A stretch of DNA of 44,493 nt from a virus. Location of the stretch: positions 1 through 44,493 of IMG/VR virus record IMGVR_UViG_3300032282_001699. One strand, written 5' to 3'. Both the position numbers and the translations under genes were made by a program. A model generated the notes under the pieces. The model had not been told where the DNA came from. It worked only from the letters and a program-made list of their open reading frames with translations, and did no database searches. This document shows, piece by piece, positions 15,771 through 23,964 of this stretch (positions are counted from its first letter, which is position 1; every line of letters begins with the position of its first letter).

Positions 15771-17213
15771 ATGGCAGGTACATTATCATTATCACCTACT
15801 TACGGATTAACGCCAACACCGCAGAAAATCCCAACAACAACAAACTATATTAAGGATTTCAATTTCCTTAATCAATACTTACCAGAGCAATATCAAAAAG
15901 AATTTGAGCGCTATGGTAACAGAAGCGTAGCATCATTCTTGAGAATGTTAAGCGCAGAGATTCCATTTGCATCAGACTTAATCAAATGGTCAGAGCAAGG
16001 TCGTTTACACACAAAATACACTGACGTATACACAACTTCAGTAGCAGGCGCAAAAACAGTTGCTGTACAATTTAGTGCGCAAACTGGTAAACCTGTTAAT
16101 TTCAGAAAAGGTCAAACAGTTTTAATTTCTCAAAACGCAGGTTCAGCAACAAACAAAGGTGTTATTACAGATGTTGCTTCAACTGGTTTGACATTTGATG
16201 TAGCTTTTTATGAAGCAAACCAAAATATTATAGCAGGTACTTCATCTACAAACTTATGTACTGTATTTGTTTATGGCTCAGAGTTCCAAAAAGGTCAAGC
16301 AGGAATGGTTGGTAGCTTAGAGGCTCAATCTACATTCTTTGACAACAAGCCAATTATCATTAAAGAAAACTATGAAGTTAGTGGTTCTGATATGGCTCAA
16401 ATCGGATGGGTAGAAGTATCTGACGAAACAGGTGGCGGAGGTTACTTGTGGTATTTAAAATCATCTCATGAAACTCGTACTCGTTTTGAAGATTACTTGG
16501 AAATGAGCATGGTTGAAGGTAAGCCAGCAGATACTAACTCTGGTGCATATAATGCATTAAGTCCAACTTTAACACCTGTTACTGGTGGTACTACCGCTCA
16601 AACTAGTGCAGGTACTAAGGGTTTATTCTATGAAGTAGAGAACAGAGGTAACGTGTGGAGCGGTGGTAACCCTAACACATTGAATGACTTCGATGCAGTT
16701 ATCCAAAGATTAGATAAGCAAGGTGCGATTCAAGAGAATGCAATTTTCTTAAACCGTCAGTTTAGCTTTGATATTGACGATATGTTAGCAGCTCAAAGCG
16801 CAAGCGCTATGGGTGGTTCTAGCTTCGGATTGTTCGATAACGATAAGGATATGGCTTTAAACTTAGGTTTTTCTGGTTTCCGTAGAGGTTATGATTTCTA
16901 CAAAACAGACTGGAAATACTTAAACGATGCTCAAACTCGTGGAGATTTAACAGCAGGTGCCATAAATGGAGTATTAGTTCCAGCAGGTTCAACTAATGTT
17001 TACGACCAAGTTTTAGGCAAAAATGCTAAACGCCCATTCTTACACGTTAGATATCGTAAGAGTGAAGTTGAAGATAGAAAATATAAATCATGGGTTACAG
17101 GTGGTGCAGGTGGTGCAACTACTAGCGATGTAGATAGCATGAAAGTTAATTTCTTATCTGAAAGAGCACTTTGCGTATTAGGAGCTAATAACTTCTTTAT
17201 CTTTAAAAACTAA
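15771..17213 (+). CDS. Major capsid protein (HK97-fold type expected)
   Basis: 480 residues, preceded by an A-rich leader (AAAAACAAAAAACCAAAAAA just before the ATG) without a Shine-Dalgarno site. The N-terminus (IPTTTNYIKDFNFLNQYLPE) is followed by RSVASFLRMLSAEIPFASDL, then large beta-rich regions (EFQKGQAGMVGSLEAQSTFF, KSSHETRTRFEDYLEMSM). This N-arm, E-loop-like and LxxxFEDYLEM layout matches capsid proteins of crAss-like phages from memory. Codon use here is the most T-ending and least CTA-rich of the window, as for a highly expressed gene. A strong stem-loop follows directly. Confidence 0.9.
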   Translation: MAGTLSLSPTYGLTPTPQKIPTTTNYIKDFNFLNQYLPEQYQKEFERYGNRSVASFLRMLSAEIPFASDLIKWSEQGRLHTKYTDVYTTSVAGAKTVAVQFSAQTGKPVNFRKGQTVLISQNAGSATNKGVITDVASTGLTFDVAFYEANQNIIAGTSSTNLCTVFVYGSEFQKGQAGMVGSLEAQSTFFDNKPIIIKENYEVSGSDMAQIGWVEVSDETGGGGYLWYLKSSHETRTRFEDYLEMSMVEGKPADTNSGAYNALSPTLTPVTGGTTAQTSAGTKGLFYEVENRGNVWSGGNPNTLNDFDAVIQRLDKQGAIQENAIFLNRQFSFDIDDMLAAQSASAMGGSSFGLFDNDKDMALNLGFSGFRRGYDFYKTDWKYLNDAQTRGDLTAGAINGVLVPAGSTNVYDQVLGKNAKRPFLHVRYRKSEVEDRKYKSWVTGGAGGATTSDVDSMKVNFLSERALCVLGANNFFIFKN

Positions 17214-17222
17214 TAAATAACA

Positions 17223-17258
17223 AATAATGAGTGGCAGGTAATTCTGTCACTCATTATT
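17223..17258 (+). terminator. Stem-loop after the capsid gene
   Basis: AATAATGAGTGGCAG (17223-17237) pairs with CTGTCACTCATTATT (17244-17258), a 15-bp stem with one G-U pair and a 6-nt loop (GTAATT). There is no long T run after it, only ATTAAATTAAATT, so it may be a leaky terminator or an RNA-stabilising end for the capsid message rather than a full stop. Confidence 0.7.
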
Positions 17259-17275
17259 AAATTAAATTAAATAAA

Positions 17276-18031
17276 ATGAAATCGACAAAAAAAACACAAG
17301 TAGGGAAAGACAAAACTTATGTATTGACAGGCAATAGCTCGCCAATATGTTTCATGTTACAATCAAAAAATAGTAGGAGTTCTCCGTTGCTATACTTCGA
17401 TGAAGAGACTAATGAAAACAGAGCATTAAGATATGCTAAAAATCAGAAGAGTCCATTTGAAGATGAGCAAGACGGGAACGCAATATTAGAGCATGTAATG
17501 TTTGAAGACGGTTCGCTTCATGTTCCATACACAAACCCAACACTACAAAAGTTCTTAGACATCCATCCAGCCAACGGTTCCTTATTTAAAGAGTTAGACC
17601 ACGAAGCTATAGCAAAGGATGAAAAAGATGCTTTATTAAAAGAGATAGATGCATTGGTAACAGCTAAGGGGTTAGAGGTATCGGTTGCAGAGTCTGTTTT
17701 AAGGGTGTATGCTGGGGCAAATGTAGACAGCATGACTACGAGTGAAATAAAAAGGGACATATTGATATACGCAAAGAAAAGCCCTAGAGAGTTCTTAGAA
17801 GCCTTAGAAGACCCAACGCTAACATTAGACAATACTGTAGCTAGGTCGTTCACTGAAGGCATATTTATAACAAAAAACAATGGTAGAGATATCTATTACA
17901 ACTTAGAAAACAACAAGTTGAAGTTACTGACAATACCTTCTGGAGAGACAGCAGAGCAAGCATTAAGTGCGTTCTTCTTAACTACAAAGGGACTTGAGGT
18001 AATGAAGATGGTTGAAAGTAAGTTGAATTAA
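17276..18031 (+). CDS. Head-associated conserved phage protein of unknown function
   Basis: 251 residues. The N-terminal half holds SSPLLYFDEETNENRALRYA, NQKSPFEDEQDGNAI and LHVPYTNPTLQKFLDIHP, a pattern I associate with a conserved gene just after the major capsid gene in Bacteroidota and marine phages. The second half is helical (KDALLKEIDALVTAKGLEVS ... LKLLTIPSGETAEQALSAFF). No enzymatic motif is seen. It is separated from the capsid gene by a stem-loop and followed by a promoter that overlaps its last codons. Likely a virion or head-assembly protein; role unknown. Confidence 0.75.
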   Translation: MKSTKKTQVGKDKTYVLTGNSSPICFMLQSKNSRSSPLLYFDEETNENRALRYAKNQKSPFEDEQDGNAILEHVMFEDGSLHVPYTNPTLQKFLDIHPANGSLFKELDHEAIAKDEKDALLKEIDALVTAKGLEVSVAESVLRVYAGANVDSMTTSEIKRDILIYAKKSPREFLEALEDPTLTLDNTVARSFTEGIFITKNNGRDIYYNLENNKLKLLTIPSGETAEQALSAFFLTTKGLEVMKMVESKLN

Positions 18032-18040
18032 TTATCTTTG
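18012..18040 (+). promoter_or_regulatory. Promoter with -33 TTG and -7 TATCTTTG
   Basis: TTG (18012-18014), a spacer of 18 nt and TATCTTTG (18033-18040) fit the Bacteroidota consensus. It overlaps the end of the previous gene and lies 36 nt before the ATG at 18077, leaving an A-rich leader that ends in runs of A. Confidence 0.65.
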
Positions 18041-18076
18041 CGAATAATTTAACAATTTTAAAAAAAATAAAAAAAA

Positions 18077-18397
18077 ATGAAAAGATTAATTAGTTTTCCT
18101 ATCGGTACAGCAGGAAATAAAGTGATTGTCGGGGTAGATAATATTGCAACAATTACATTCCCTACAACATCTACAATGTTTATATTCTATGTTGGTAGTG
18201 CTACCTTAAAAACAACTATTACGTTTACAACAGCTGACGCAACTTATGCGTCTCATAATGCTGTAGTAAAAGCAATTAGTGATGCTTTTGCTATTGGTGC
18301 ATTTAGTAAAGATAACTTTGCAGTTTATGAACTTCCTACGTTACCTATAGTAAGTGGTACAACGCAGCAGGTTCTTACTTCTGTAGCTTACGCTTAA
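18077..18397 (+). CDS. Small beta-rich head/tail-joining or decoration protein
   Basis: 106 residues, Thr/Ala/Val rich (FPIGTAGNKVIVGVDNIATI, TTSTMFIFYVGSATLKTTIT) with a short helix KAISDAFAIG and a C-terminal QQVLTSVAYA. No Cys or Trp. Composition and position between the capsid module and the tail ring gene suggest a capsid decoration or completion protein. It has its own promoter and is followed by a strong terminator, so it can be expressed at a separate level. Family not recognised. Confidence 0.7.
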   Translation: MKRLISFPIGTAGNKVIVGVDNIATITFPTTSTMFIFYVGSATLKTTITFTTADATYASHNAVVKAISDAFAIGAFSKDNFAVYELPTLPIVSGTTQQVLTSVAYA

Positions 18398-18415
18398 TAG
18401 TAACACAACAAATTT

Positions 18416-18452
18416 AAAAAAAAATCGCATAATCTTTATGCGATTTTTTTTT
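18416..18452. terminator. Perfect bidirectional-type intrinsic terminator
   Basis: AAAAAAAAATCGCATAA (18416-18432) is fully complementary to TTATGCGATTTTTTTTT (18436-18452), with a 3-nt TCT loop. A 9-A tract on one side and 9-T tract on the other give a Rho-independent terminator shape in either direction. A promoter for the tail genes starts 3 nt downstream, so head and tail transcription are separated here. Confidence 0.92.
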
Positions 18453-18454
18453 AT

Positions 18455-18462
18455 TATCTTTG
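18455..18462 (+). promoter_or_regulatory. Tail-module promoter box (TATCTTTG) abutting the terminator
   Basis: TATCTTTG follows the terminator by 2 nt and ends 6 nt before the ATG at 18469, predicting a leaderless or near-leaderless message. Any -33 element would lie inside the terminator stem. Confidence 0.65.
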
Positions 18463-18468
18463 CTGTCT

Positions 18469-19572
18469 ATGATTGATAAAGTTAGACAGTCCGTATTGTA
18501 TATCCTAAACAAGGATAACAACGGGTATATTACTCCACAGGAGTTCAATCAATATGCAGGCATGGCACAATTGGATATTTTTAATAAATATTTTGTTGAC
18601 TATGAAGAAGCAAAACAGCTATTAAAGAATGGTAAAGCAAGCGATAATTATGCTGATACTGTTAGAAAAATAGAGTATAACATAAATGTTTTTTTAGAAA
18701 ATATATTAATAAGCAAAGAATCAGATACAGCTACAGCGATTGCCGCAATAAATGCAGGCACAATATCAAGTATAGCTTTAACAAATAGTGGTGGAGGTTA
18801 TTCTTTAGCTCCAAATGTATTTATCGGTAGCTCTGGTTCAGTAGCGTTTGCTGCAAATACGAGTGTTGTAAAGGGTGCAATGCTATCTAGTGGAACGAAT
18901 TTTTTCATCGTAATTACAGCAGGAACTACAGGAGCCAATATCACAAGTTTTGATAAGAATAATAACTTTACAAATGGTTCAGCAGTATTAAAGTATGTAA
19001 CAGTTTCAAATGGAGCTGGTTCAGGAGCGTTAGCAACTGCAAGTATTGATACAAAAGGAAATATTTCAAATATTATAATAACAAATGCTGGTTCTGGTTA
19101 CACATCAGTGCCTACAGTTATTATTGCATCAAAGAGTGCAGGGAAGGGGTATGCATTACCTTCTGACTGGTTCTTTATTGACAACCTATTTATAGGTAAT
19201 AATGAAATTCAAAAGGTTAGTCCTAGAGAGTTAGCTCTATTGTTAAAGTCTCCAAGTGTTTATCCATCTACTGAGTTCCCAGTGTATAACCAGAAGGCAT
19301 CCTTAGTGGAGGTTTACCCTAGTTCTATAGTATCCGACATAGAGTTAAACTACATTAGATATCCAAAGTATCCAAACTGGACTTACACCTCTATTGCAAA
19401 TGGAGAACCTATATATAATCCATCTATTTCAGGGTTCCAAGATTTTGAATTATACGATGAAGAGTTTCCTAAGTTGGTTGCAATTATATTGCAGTATGCA
19501 GGTGTTCAAATAAGAGAGACACAGGTCGTACAACTAGAAGCGCAGCGTGAAGCAATGTTAAACAAAAAATAA
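18469..19572 (+). CDS. Tail ring/head-tail connector protein with an inserted GSGY-type domain
   Basis: 367 residues from the ATG at 18469; an in-frame TTG at 18460 lies in the promoter and is rejected. The ends match a crAss-like ring protein pattern from memory: an N-terminal DNNGYITPQEFNQYAGMAQL (about 17-36) and C-terminal IELNYIRYPKYPNWTY followed by DFELYDEEFPKLVAIILQ. Residues about 88-224 (18730-19140) interrupt this with a beta domain: GGGYSLAPNVFIGSSG, then GTNFFIVITAGTTG, then GSGYTSVPTVIIAS. This insert matches the domain in 4518-5213. Its outer location on the tail collar is plausible. Confidence 0.85.
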   Translation: MIDKVRQSVLYILNKDNNGYITPQEFNQYAGMAQLDIFNKYFVDYEEAKQLLKNGKASDNYADTVRKIEYNINVFLENILISKESDTATAIAAINAGTISSIALTNSGGGYSLAPNVFIGSSGSVAFAANTSVVKGAMLSSGTNFFIVITAGTTGANITSFDKNNNFTNGSAVLKYVTVSNGAGSGALATASIDTKGNISNIIITNAGSGYTSVPTVIIASKSAGKGYALPSDWFFIDNLFIGNNEIQKVSPRELALLLKSPSVYPSTEFPVYNQKASLVEVYPSSIVSDIELNYIRYPKYPNWTYTSIANGEPIYNPSISGFQDFELYDEEFPKLVAIILQYAGVQIRETQVVQLEAQREAMLNKK

Positions 19573-19577
19573 AAAAA

Positions 19578-20447
19578 ATGCAAGATTCAGTATATTATGG
19601 AGATAGTTCAAATTTTGGGAGCTATCAATACCTACCACTAACCGAAATAGTTTCTAATTTCCTGTTGCAAAGTACAGGAGATAACTTCATTATTAATAAT
19701 ACGAGCAGATTTAGCGTAGTATTTTGTGCGAAGAGAGGGATACAAGAGTTACACTATGATGCAGCAAAAGAAACATTGTCATTTGAGGGGGAGGTATCTT
19801 CTTCATTAAAAATGGTTATGCCATCTGATTTTGTAAATTATATAAAGGTTTATAGAGAAGTAAATGGTAATCTAATCCAGCTTGAAGAGTCTAATTCAGT
19901 GATAAGCGCTAGAGCAATGCTGAGGGACTCTAAGGGTGATACAATTTACGACTCAAACGGTAACGCTGTTTTAGTAGACAGCGACTTAGACTTAGCTAGG
20001 ATTAATGGTGACGCTCAACAGATGTCTCCAGAAGGGTATTTAGGGTGGTTCATTAATAATGAGTGGTATTACCCATACAACTATCCTTTGCTTGGCATTG
20101 ACATGGCTAAGATTGACTTTAACCCTACATTTAGACTAGACAAAAAAGCTGGAGTAATTAATTTCTCTAGTGGCATGTCTGGAGAAAAGGTAGTGATAGA
20201 ATACTTTAGCGATGGGATGAAGGCAGACGATGCAGACATAATGATACATAAAATGGCAGAGGAGTATCTGTACATGTATATCAAGTGGGCATTGTTAAAT
20301 GGAAAGAGCGGTATTCCTGAGTATGTTGTGAATAGAGCTAGAAGAGACAAGATGGCTGCATTAAGAAACACTAAAATAAGATTAGGTAACAATAGCCCTA
20401 GTAAGCTGAAAAAAGCTTTAAGAGGTGCTTTAAATTGGATAAAGTAA
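19578..20447 (+). CDS. Head-tail adaptor (P22 gp4-like / crAss-like ring protein)
   Basis: 289 residues. An N-terminal helical region (RFSVVFCAKRGIQELHYDAA, about 42-61) leads into a beta unit with LKMVMPSDFVNYIKVYR, and the C-terminus is helical and basic (DADIMIHKMAEEYLYMYIKW, then LKKALRGALNWIK). The sequence type RxxVxxAKRGIQELxxDAxKE ... LPxDFVxYxKVY is that of connector proteins in crAss-like and related phages. It would sit under the portal and join head to tail. The middle has an apparent insert (MLRDSKGDTIYDSNGNAVLV) of variable type. It begins 5 nt after the ring gene's stop. Confidence 0.8.
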   Translation: MQDSVYYGDSSNFGSYQYLPLTEIVSNFLLQSTGDNFIINNTSRFSVVFCAKRGIQELHYDAAKETLSFEGEVSSSLKMVMPSDFVNYIKVYREVNGNLIQLEESNSVISARAMLRDSKGDTIYDSNGNAVLVDSDLDLARINGDAQQMSPEGYLGWFINNEWYYPYNYPLLGIDMAKIDFNPTFRLDKKAGVINFSSGMSGEKVVIEYFSDGMKADDADIMIHKMAEEYLYMYIKWALLNGKSGIPEYVVNRARRDKMAALRNTKIRLGNNSPSKLKKALRGALNWIK

Positions 20448-20448
20448 T

Positions 20449-23400
20449 ATGAACACAGTAAATACATTTACAGGAGCAAGAATGAACAAGGATATTGACG
20501 CTAGGTTAATTCCTTCAACAGAGTATATAGATGCACTGAATGTAGATGTTATAAATTCTACTGATGGTAATAAGAATGGAGTTTTACGAAATTCAAAAGG
20601 TAACAGAAGGCTAGAAACGCCAATTGGCACAACGATAGATGTAAAAACAGTGGCAGGTGCAGCATTGACAAACCCTGTAGTAATAGGAGTTTGTAAGTAT
20701 GAGCCGAATAATGCTATTTATTGGCTCATAGCCTCCGATACAGAGGATATAATTGTTGAGTACATAGACAGACCAGATACAGTAAGCGCTGTAACAGCTG
20801 GCCTTTATGGCGTTGTTGGAGATATGACTGTGATACTTCGTGCCGCCAAGGCTTCCCCTACGACAGCTAGCTTATTGGGGTTTAATAAGAACTACTTAAT
20901 ATCAGGTATAAACTACTTTAATGGGTTCCTATTATGGACAGATAACCTATCTGCACCAAAAATGGTAAACATTGCAGACGCTAAAAACTGGACTGCAACA
21001 AACTTTTCTTGGAACATAGATGACATTATTGTTATTGTCAAGCCTCCTGTAAGTGCGCCTTCATTATTTTTAAAGAATGATACAAATATAAAAACTAATA
21101 CAAAGAATAAGTTCTTGTATTTTTCTTATAGATACAAATATGCAAATAGCCGATGGAGTTCTATGGCACCATTTAGCAAGGTTGGGTTCTTCCCATCTGC
21201 ATTTGCTTACGACCAAAATTCAGAAGCTAATGTTGGGATGCAGAATATATACAACTCTGTTGATATAACGGTAAATACTGGCAGTAGACAAGTAACTGAT
21301 ATACAGATATTGTTTAGAGATACGTCATCAAACAATGTTTATATAATTGAGACGATAAATAAAGCTCATCCAATACTACAGACAGGTACTATTGCAGACA
21401 ATACTACGTTTACATACAAGTCTTTTGATAATAATAAAATATATACTGCACTACCAAGCAGACAACTTACTAGACTATTTGATAATGTTCCGATAAAAGC
21501 ATTAGCACAAGACATTATAGGTGGCAGATTGATTTATGGTAACTACACTCAATTCTATGACCTAAAAACAGATTTTAATAGTTTAGTGTTACCTAACTAC
21601 ACTGTATCTATAAACTCTACCACTATAGCAACTGCCGCTCCTCCTGAACCAAGCTTGAAAACAGGTAGAGATTACGAAATAGGACTAATGTATTTAGATG
21701 ACTATGGGCGCATGAGCACTGTCTTAACATCGCCAAAGAATACAATCCATTTGCCATATAGTAAGGCTGGGAATAAAAACTCATTAATTCTTGATATAGC
21801 ACATTTCCCTCCGAAATGGGCTACTAAATATAGAGTTGCAATTAAGCAGTCTAAAGACTCGTACTATAACATATACCCAAGCGTAGCATATAATGTGGGG
21901 ACTGGCACTTGGTTTAAAATAAGCAGCAGCGATGTAAACAAAGTCGCAGTAGGGGACTACGTTGTTATAAAAACATTGTATACTGGAGTTAGTGGAGATA
22001 GCAAGGAATATAAAGTACTAGAAATAGCTTCAAAAAATGCAGGAGATATAGTAAGTGGTAGTCTTGCAGGCACATACTTAAAGTTAAATTACACGCAATC
22101 GATAACAGCTGCTAATTTGTATAGCTTCACTAATACTGGATTTATGTTCAATAGCATGAGTCCATCTGCCACATCAGGTAATAATCAAGTTGGGTCTTCG
22201 TGGATTGTACCTTATACTAAGCCAAGTATGGACTATTCGCCATGTGTGCTATATAGAGCTAATGGCACATCGTTTAAAGGAGCTTCAAGTGGAGCTGTAT
22301 ATTCAAAGATAAATTCTCCATCTAAAGATATAAGATATATAATAGAATATATTGGCATAGTTGGGGCATATCATTGTTTAAATTATAGGGAGTTCCCAAG
22401 TCAAATAAATATAAATTCAACTCCAATACAATTTAGACATGTTTCAACAGGTAGTCCTGTAGCTGTTTCTTTACTTTCATCATTCATGTCTGGAACAGTA
22501 GGCCAATTATATATCGTTCCAACACACCAATTGCAAGTTGGTGACTCTTGGAGGATTAATGTATACTCATTGTTCTTAGGAACAACTATTGGAGGGAATG
22601 GTATTAATAGACTAGCATCTGTAGTAAAAACAGACCCAGTAAAACAAGAAATAACAGGAGGTACTTTAATAGAGTTCCCATTTTTCACTGACGGTACTAC
22701 AGCATCAAATAGTTTAGTTTCCACTCCTCCACAATCTTTTATAGCTACTAAAACGTATGTAGATATTCAAGAGTGGTTTTGGGAAGATGGAGCATATTTA
22801 ACATTTAATCATTTATATCTAAATAATGTATCATTAGGATATAAAAATGTATTTTTTAGGAATGCATATCCTAATATAAATAATTTCATTTTCCCAATAG
22901 ACGCAAATCAAATATGGGCAGCTTCAGGGGCAACTTCAAATACAAATGTATTTATGATAGTAAGCAGTGGTGGCGCTGGGACATTTTCAGCTTCAGTAAA
23001 TGGCTCGATGCAAATTAGTGTTAAATTAACATACCAAAAAAATGTGTTATGCTTAGAAACCGCACCAAAAGATACTGATAGCAAAATATTCCATGAGTGT
23101 AGTGAAGATTTTCAAATATATCAAAGCGGATACAACAGATGCCACACAGGGGATATTCAGAACCAAACAGCAATACAACACGCTCAGTTAACACTCCCTT
23201 GGACATTTAATTGCTTTGCTTTTGATAATGGAGTTGAGTCAAACAGAATTAGAGACGACTTTAATGCACCGACTATGGAGTGGTCTACTAGGGTAAACGC
23301 TGTGTCTGAAGACTATGGTCAGCAGATACAGTCTGAGAGCTTAACCTATAGTGGTGTGTACAGAGCTGATAGTAATGTAAACAACTTGAATGAGTTTAAT

Positions 23401-23964
23401 TTATCTATTGGTAACTTTAAAAACCTAGAGAAATCATTCGGCTCCATCCAGAAAATTAAATCAAGAGATAATGATTTGATTGTAATACATGAAGACAAAA
23501 TAACAAAGGTATTGTTTGGTAAAAACTTATTAAGCGACTCAACAGGCGGTGGCACCGTATCTTCAGTTCCAGAAGTTTTAGGGACACAAATATCATACGA
23601 AGGTAACTACGGTATAAGCAGAGACCCAATGACGTTTAGTGAGTATGCTGGGGACATGTGGTTTAGTGACGTTCAGAGAGGCGTATTATTAAGACTAAAC
23701 AATCAAGGGTTATTCCCAATAAGCAAAAATGGTATGCAATCATTTTTTAATACTAGATTTGCTGCTGATTTCTCTACCAAGAAGATTGGTGCATTTGACC
23801 CAGTAAACAAGAGGTATATGTATACAGATACATCTGTAAAGATAACTAAGCAACCAAACACTATAATCATTAATTCACCTGTAGTTGACGCTATGGGTAG
23901 TTCATTAGGAGGCTTTTTGAACAACCCAATACTTTCGTCTTCAAACAACAACCCAATACCATAA
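20449..23964 (+). CDS. Large tail tube/muzzle (stabilisation) protein, N-terminal and core part
   Basis: 1171 residues, beta-rich with many Asn/Ser/Thr. The N-terminus FTGARMNKDIDARLIPSTEY followed by IDALNVDVINSTDGNKNGVL is the classical beginning of the crAss-like muzzle/stabilisation protein and of P22 gp10-type proteins (fnGm..D.....p.xxYxxAlNv). Later segments such as DNDLIVIHEDKITKVLFG and FSEYAGDMWFSDVQRGVLLR look like propeller-type blades. It would close the short tail. The C-terminal region that normally follows in related phages appears as a separate gene at 25880. The stop shares one base with the next ATG. Confidence 0.82.
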   Translation: MNTVNTFTGARMNKDIDARLIPSTEYIDALNVDVINSTDGNKNGVLRNSKGNRRLETPIGTTIDVKTVAGAALTNPVVIGVCKYEPNNAIYWLIASDTEDIIVEYIDRPDTVSAVTAGLYGVVGDMTVILRAAKASPTTASLLGFNKNYLISGINYFNGFLLWTDNLSAPKMVNIADAKNWTATNFSWNIDDIIVIVKPPVSAPSLFLKNDTNIKTNTKNKFLYFSYRYKYANSRWSSMAPFSKVGFFPSAFAYDQNSEANVGMQNIYNSVDITVNTGSRQVTDIQILFRDTSSNNVYIIETINKAHPILQTGTIADNTTFTYKSFDNNKIYTALPSRQLTRLFDNVPIKALAQDIIGGRLIYGNYTQFYDLKTDFNSLVLPNYTVSINSTTIATAAPPEPSLKTGRDYEIGLMYLDDYGRMSTVLTSPKNTIHLPYSKAGNKNSLILDIAHFPPKWATKYRVAIKQSKDSYYNIYPSVAYNVGTGTWFKISSSDVNKVAVGDYVVIKTLYTGVSGDSKEYKVLEIASKNAGDIVSGSLAGTYLKLNYTQSITAANLYSFTNTGFMFNSMSPSATSGNNQVGSSWIVPYTKPSMDYSPCVLYRANGTSFKGASSGAVYSKINSPSKDIRYIIEYIGIVGAYHCLNYREFPSQININSTPIQFRHVSTGSPVAVSLLSSFMSGTVGQLYIVPTHQLQVGDSWRINVYSLFLGTTIGGNGINRLASVVKTDPVKQEITGGTLIEFPFFTDGTTASNSLVSTPPQSFIATKTYVDIQEWFWEDGAYLTFNHLYLNNVSLGYKNVFFRNAYPNINNFIFPIDANQIWAASGATSNTNVFMIVSSGGAGTFSASVNGSMQISVKLTYQKNVLCLETAPKDTDSKIFHECSEDFQIYQSGYNRCHTGDIQNQTAIQHAQLTLPWTFNCFAFDNGVESNRIRDDFNAPTMEWSTRVNAVSEDYGQQIQSESLTYSGVYRADSNVNNLNEFNLSIGNFKNLEKSFGSIQKIKSRDNDLIVIHEDKITKVLFGKNLLSDSTGGGTVSSVPEVLGTQISYEGNYGISRDPMTFSEYAGDMWFSDVQRGVLLRLNNQGLFPISKNGMQSFFNTRFAADFSTKKIGAFDPVNKRYMYTDTSVKITKQPNTIIINSPVVDAMGSSLGGFLNNPILSSSNNNPIP

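Noticed and set aside
18460-18468. TTG start giving a 370-residue ring protein
   Set aside because: These codons overlap the -7 box TATCTTTG; ATG at 18469 is the natural start.
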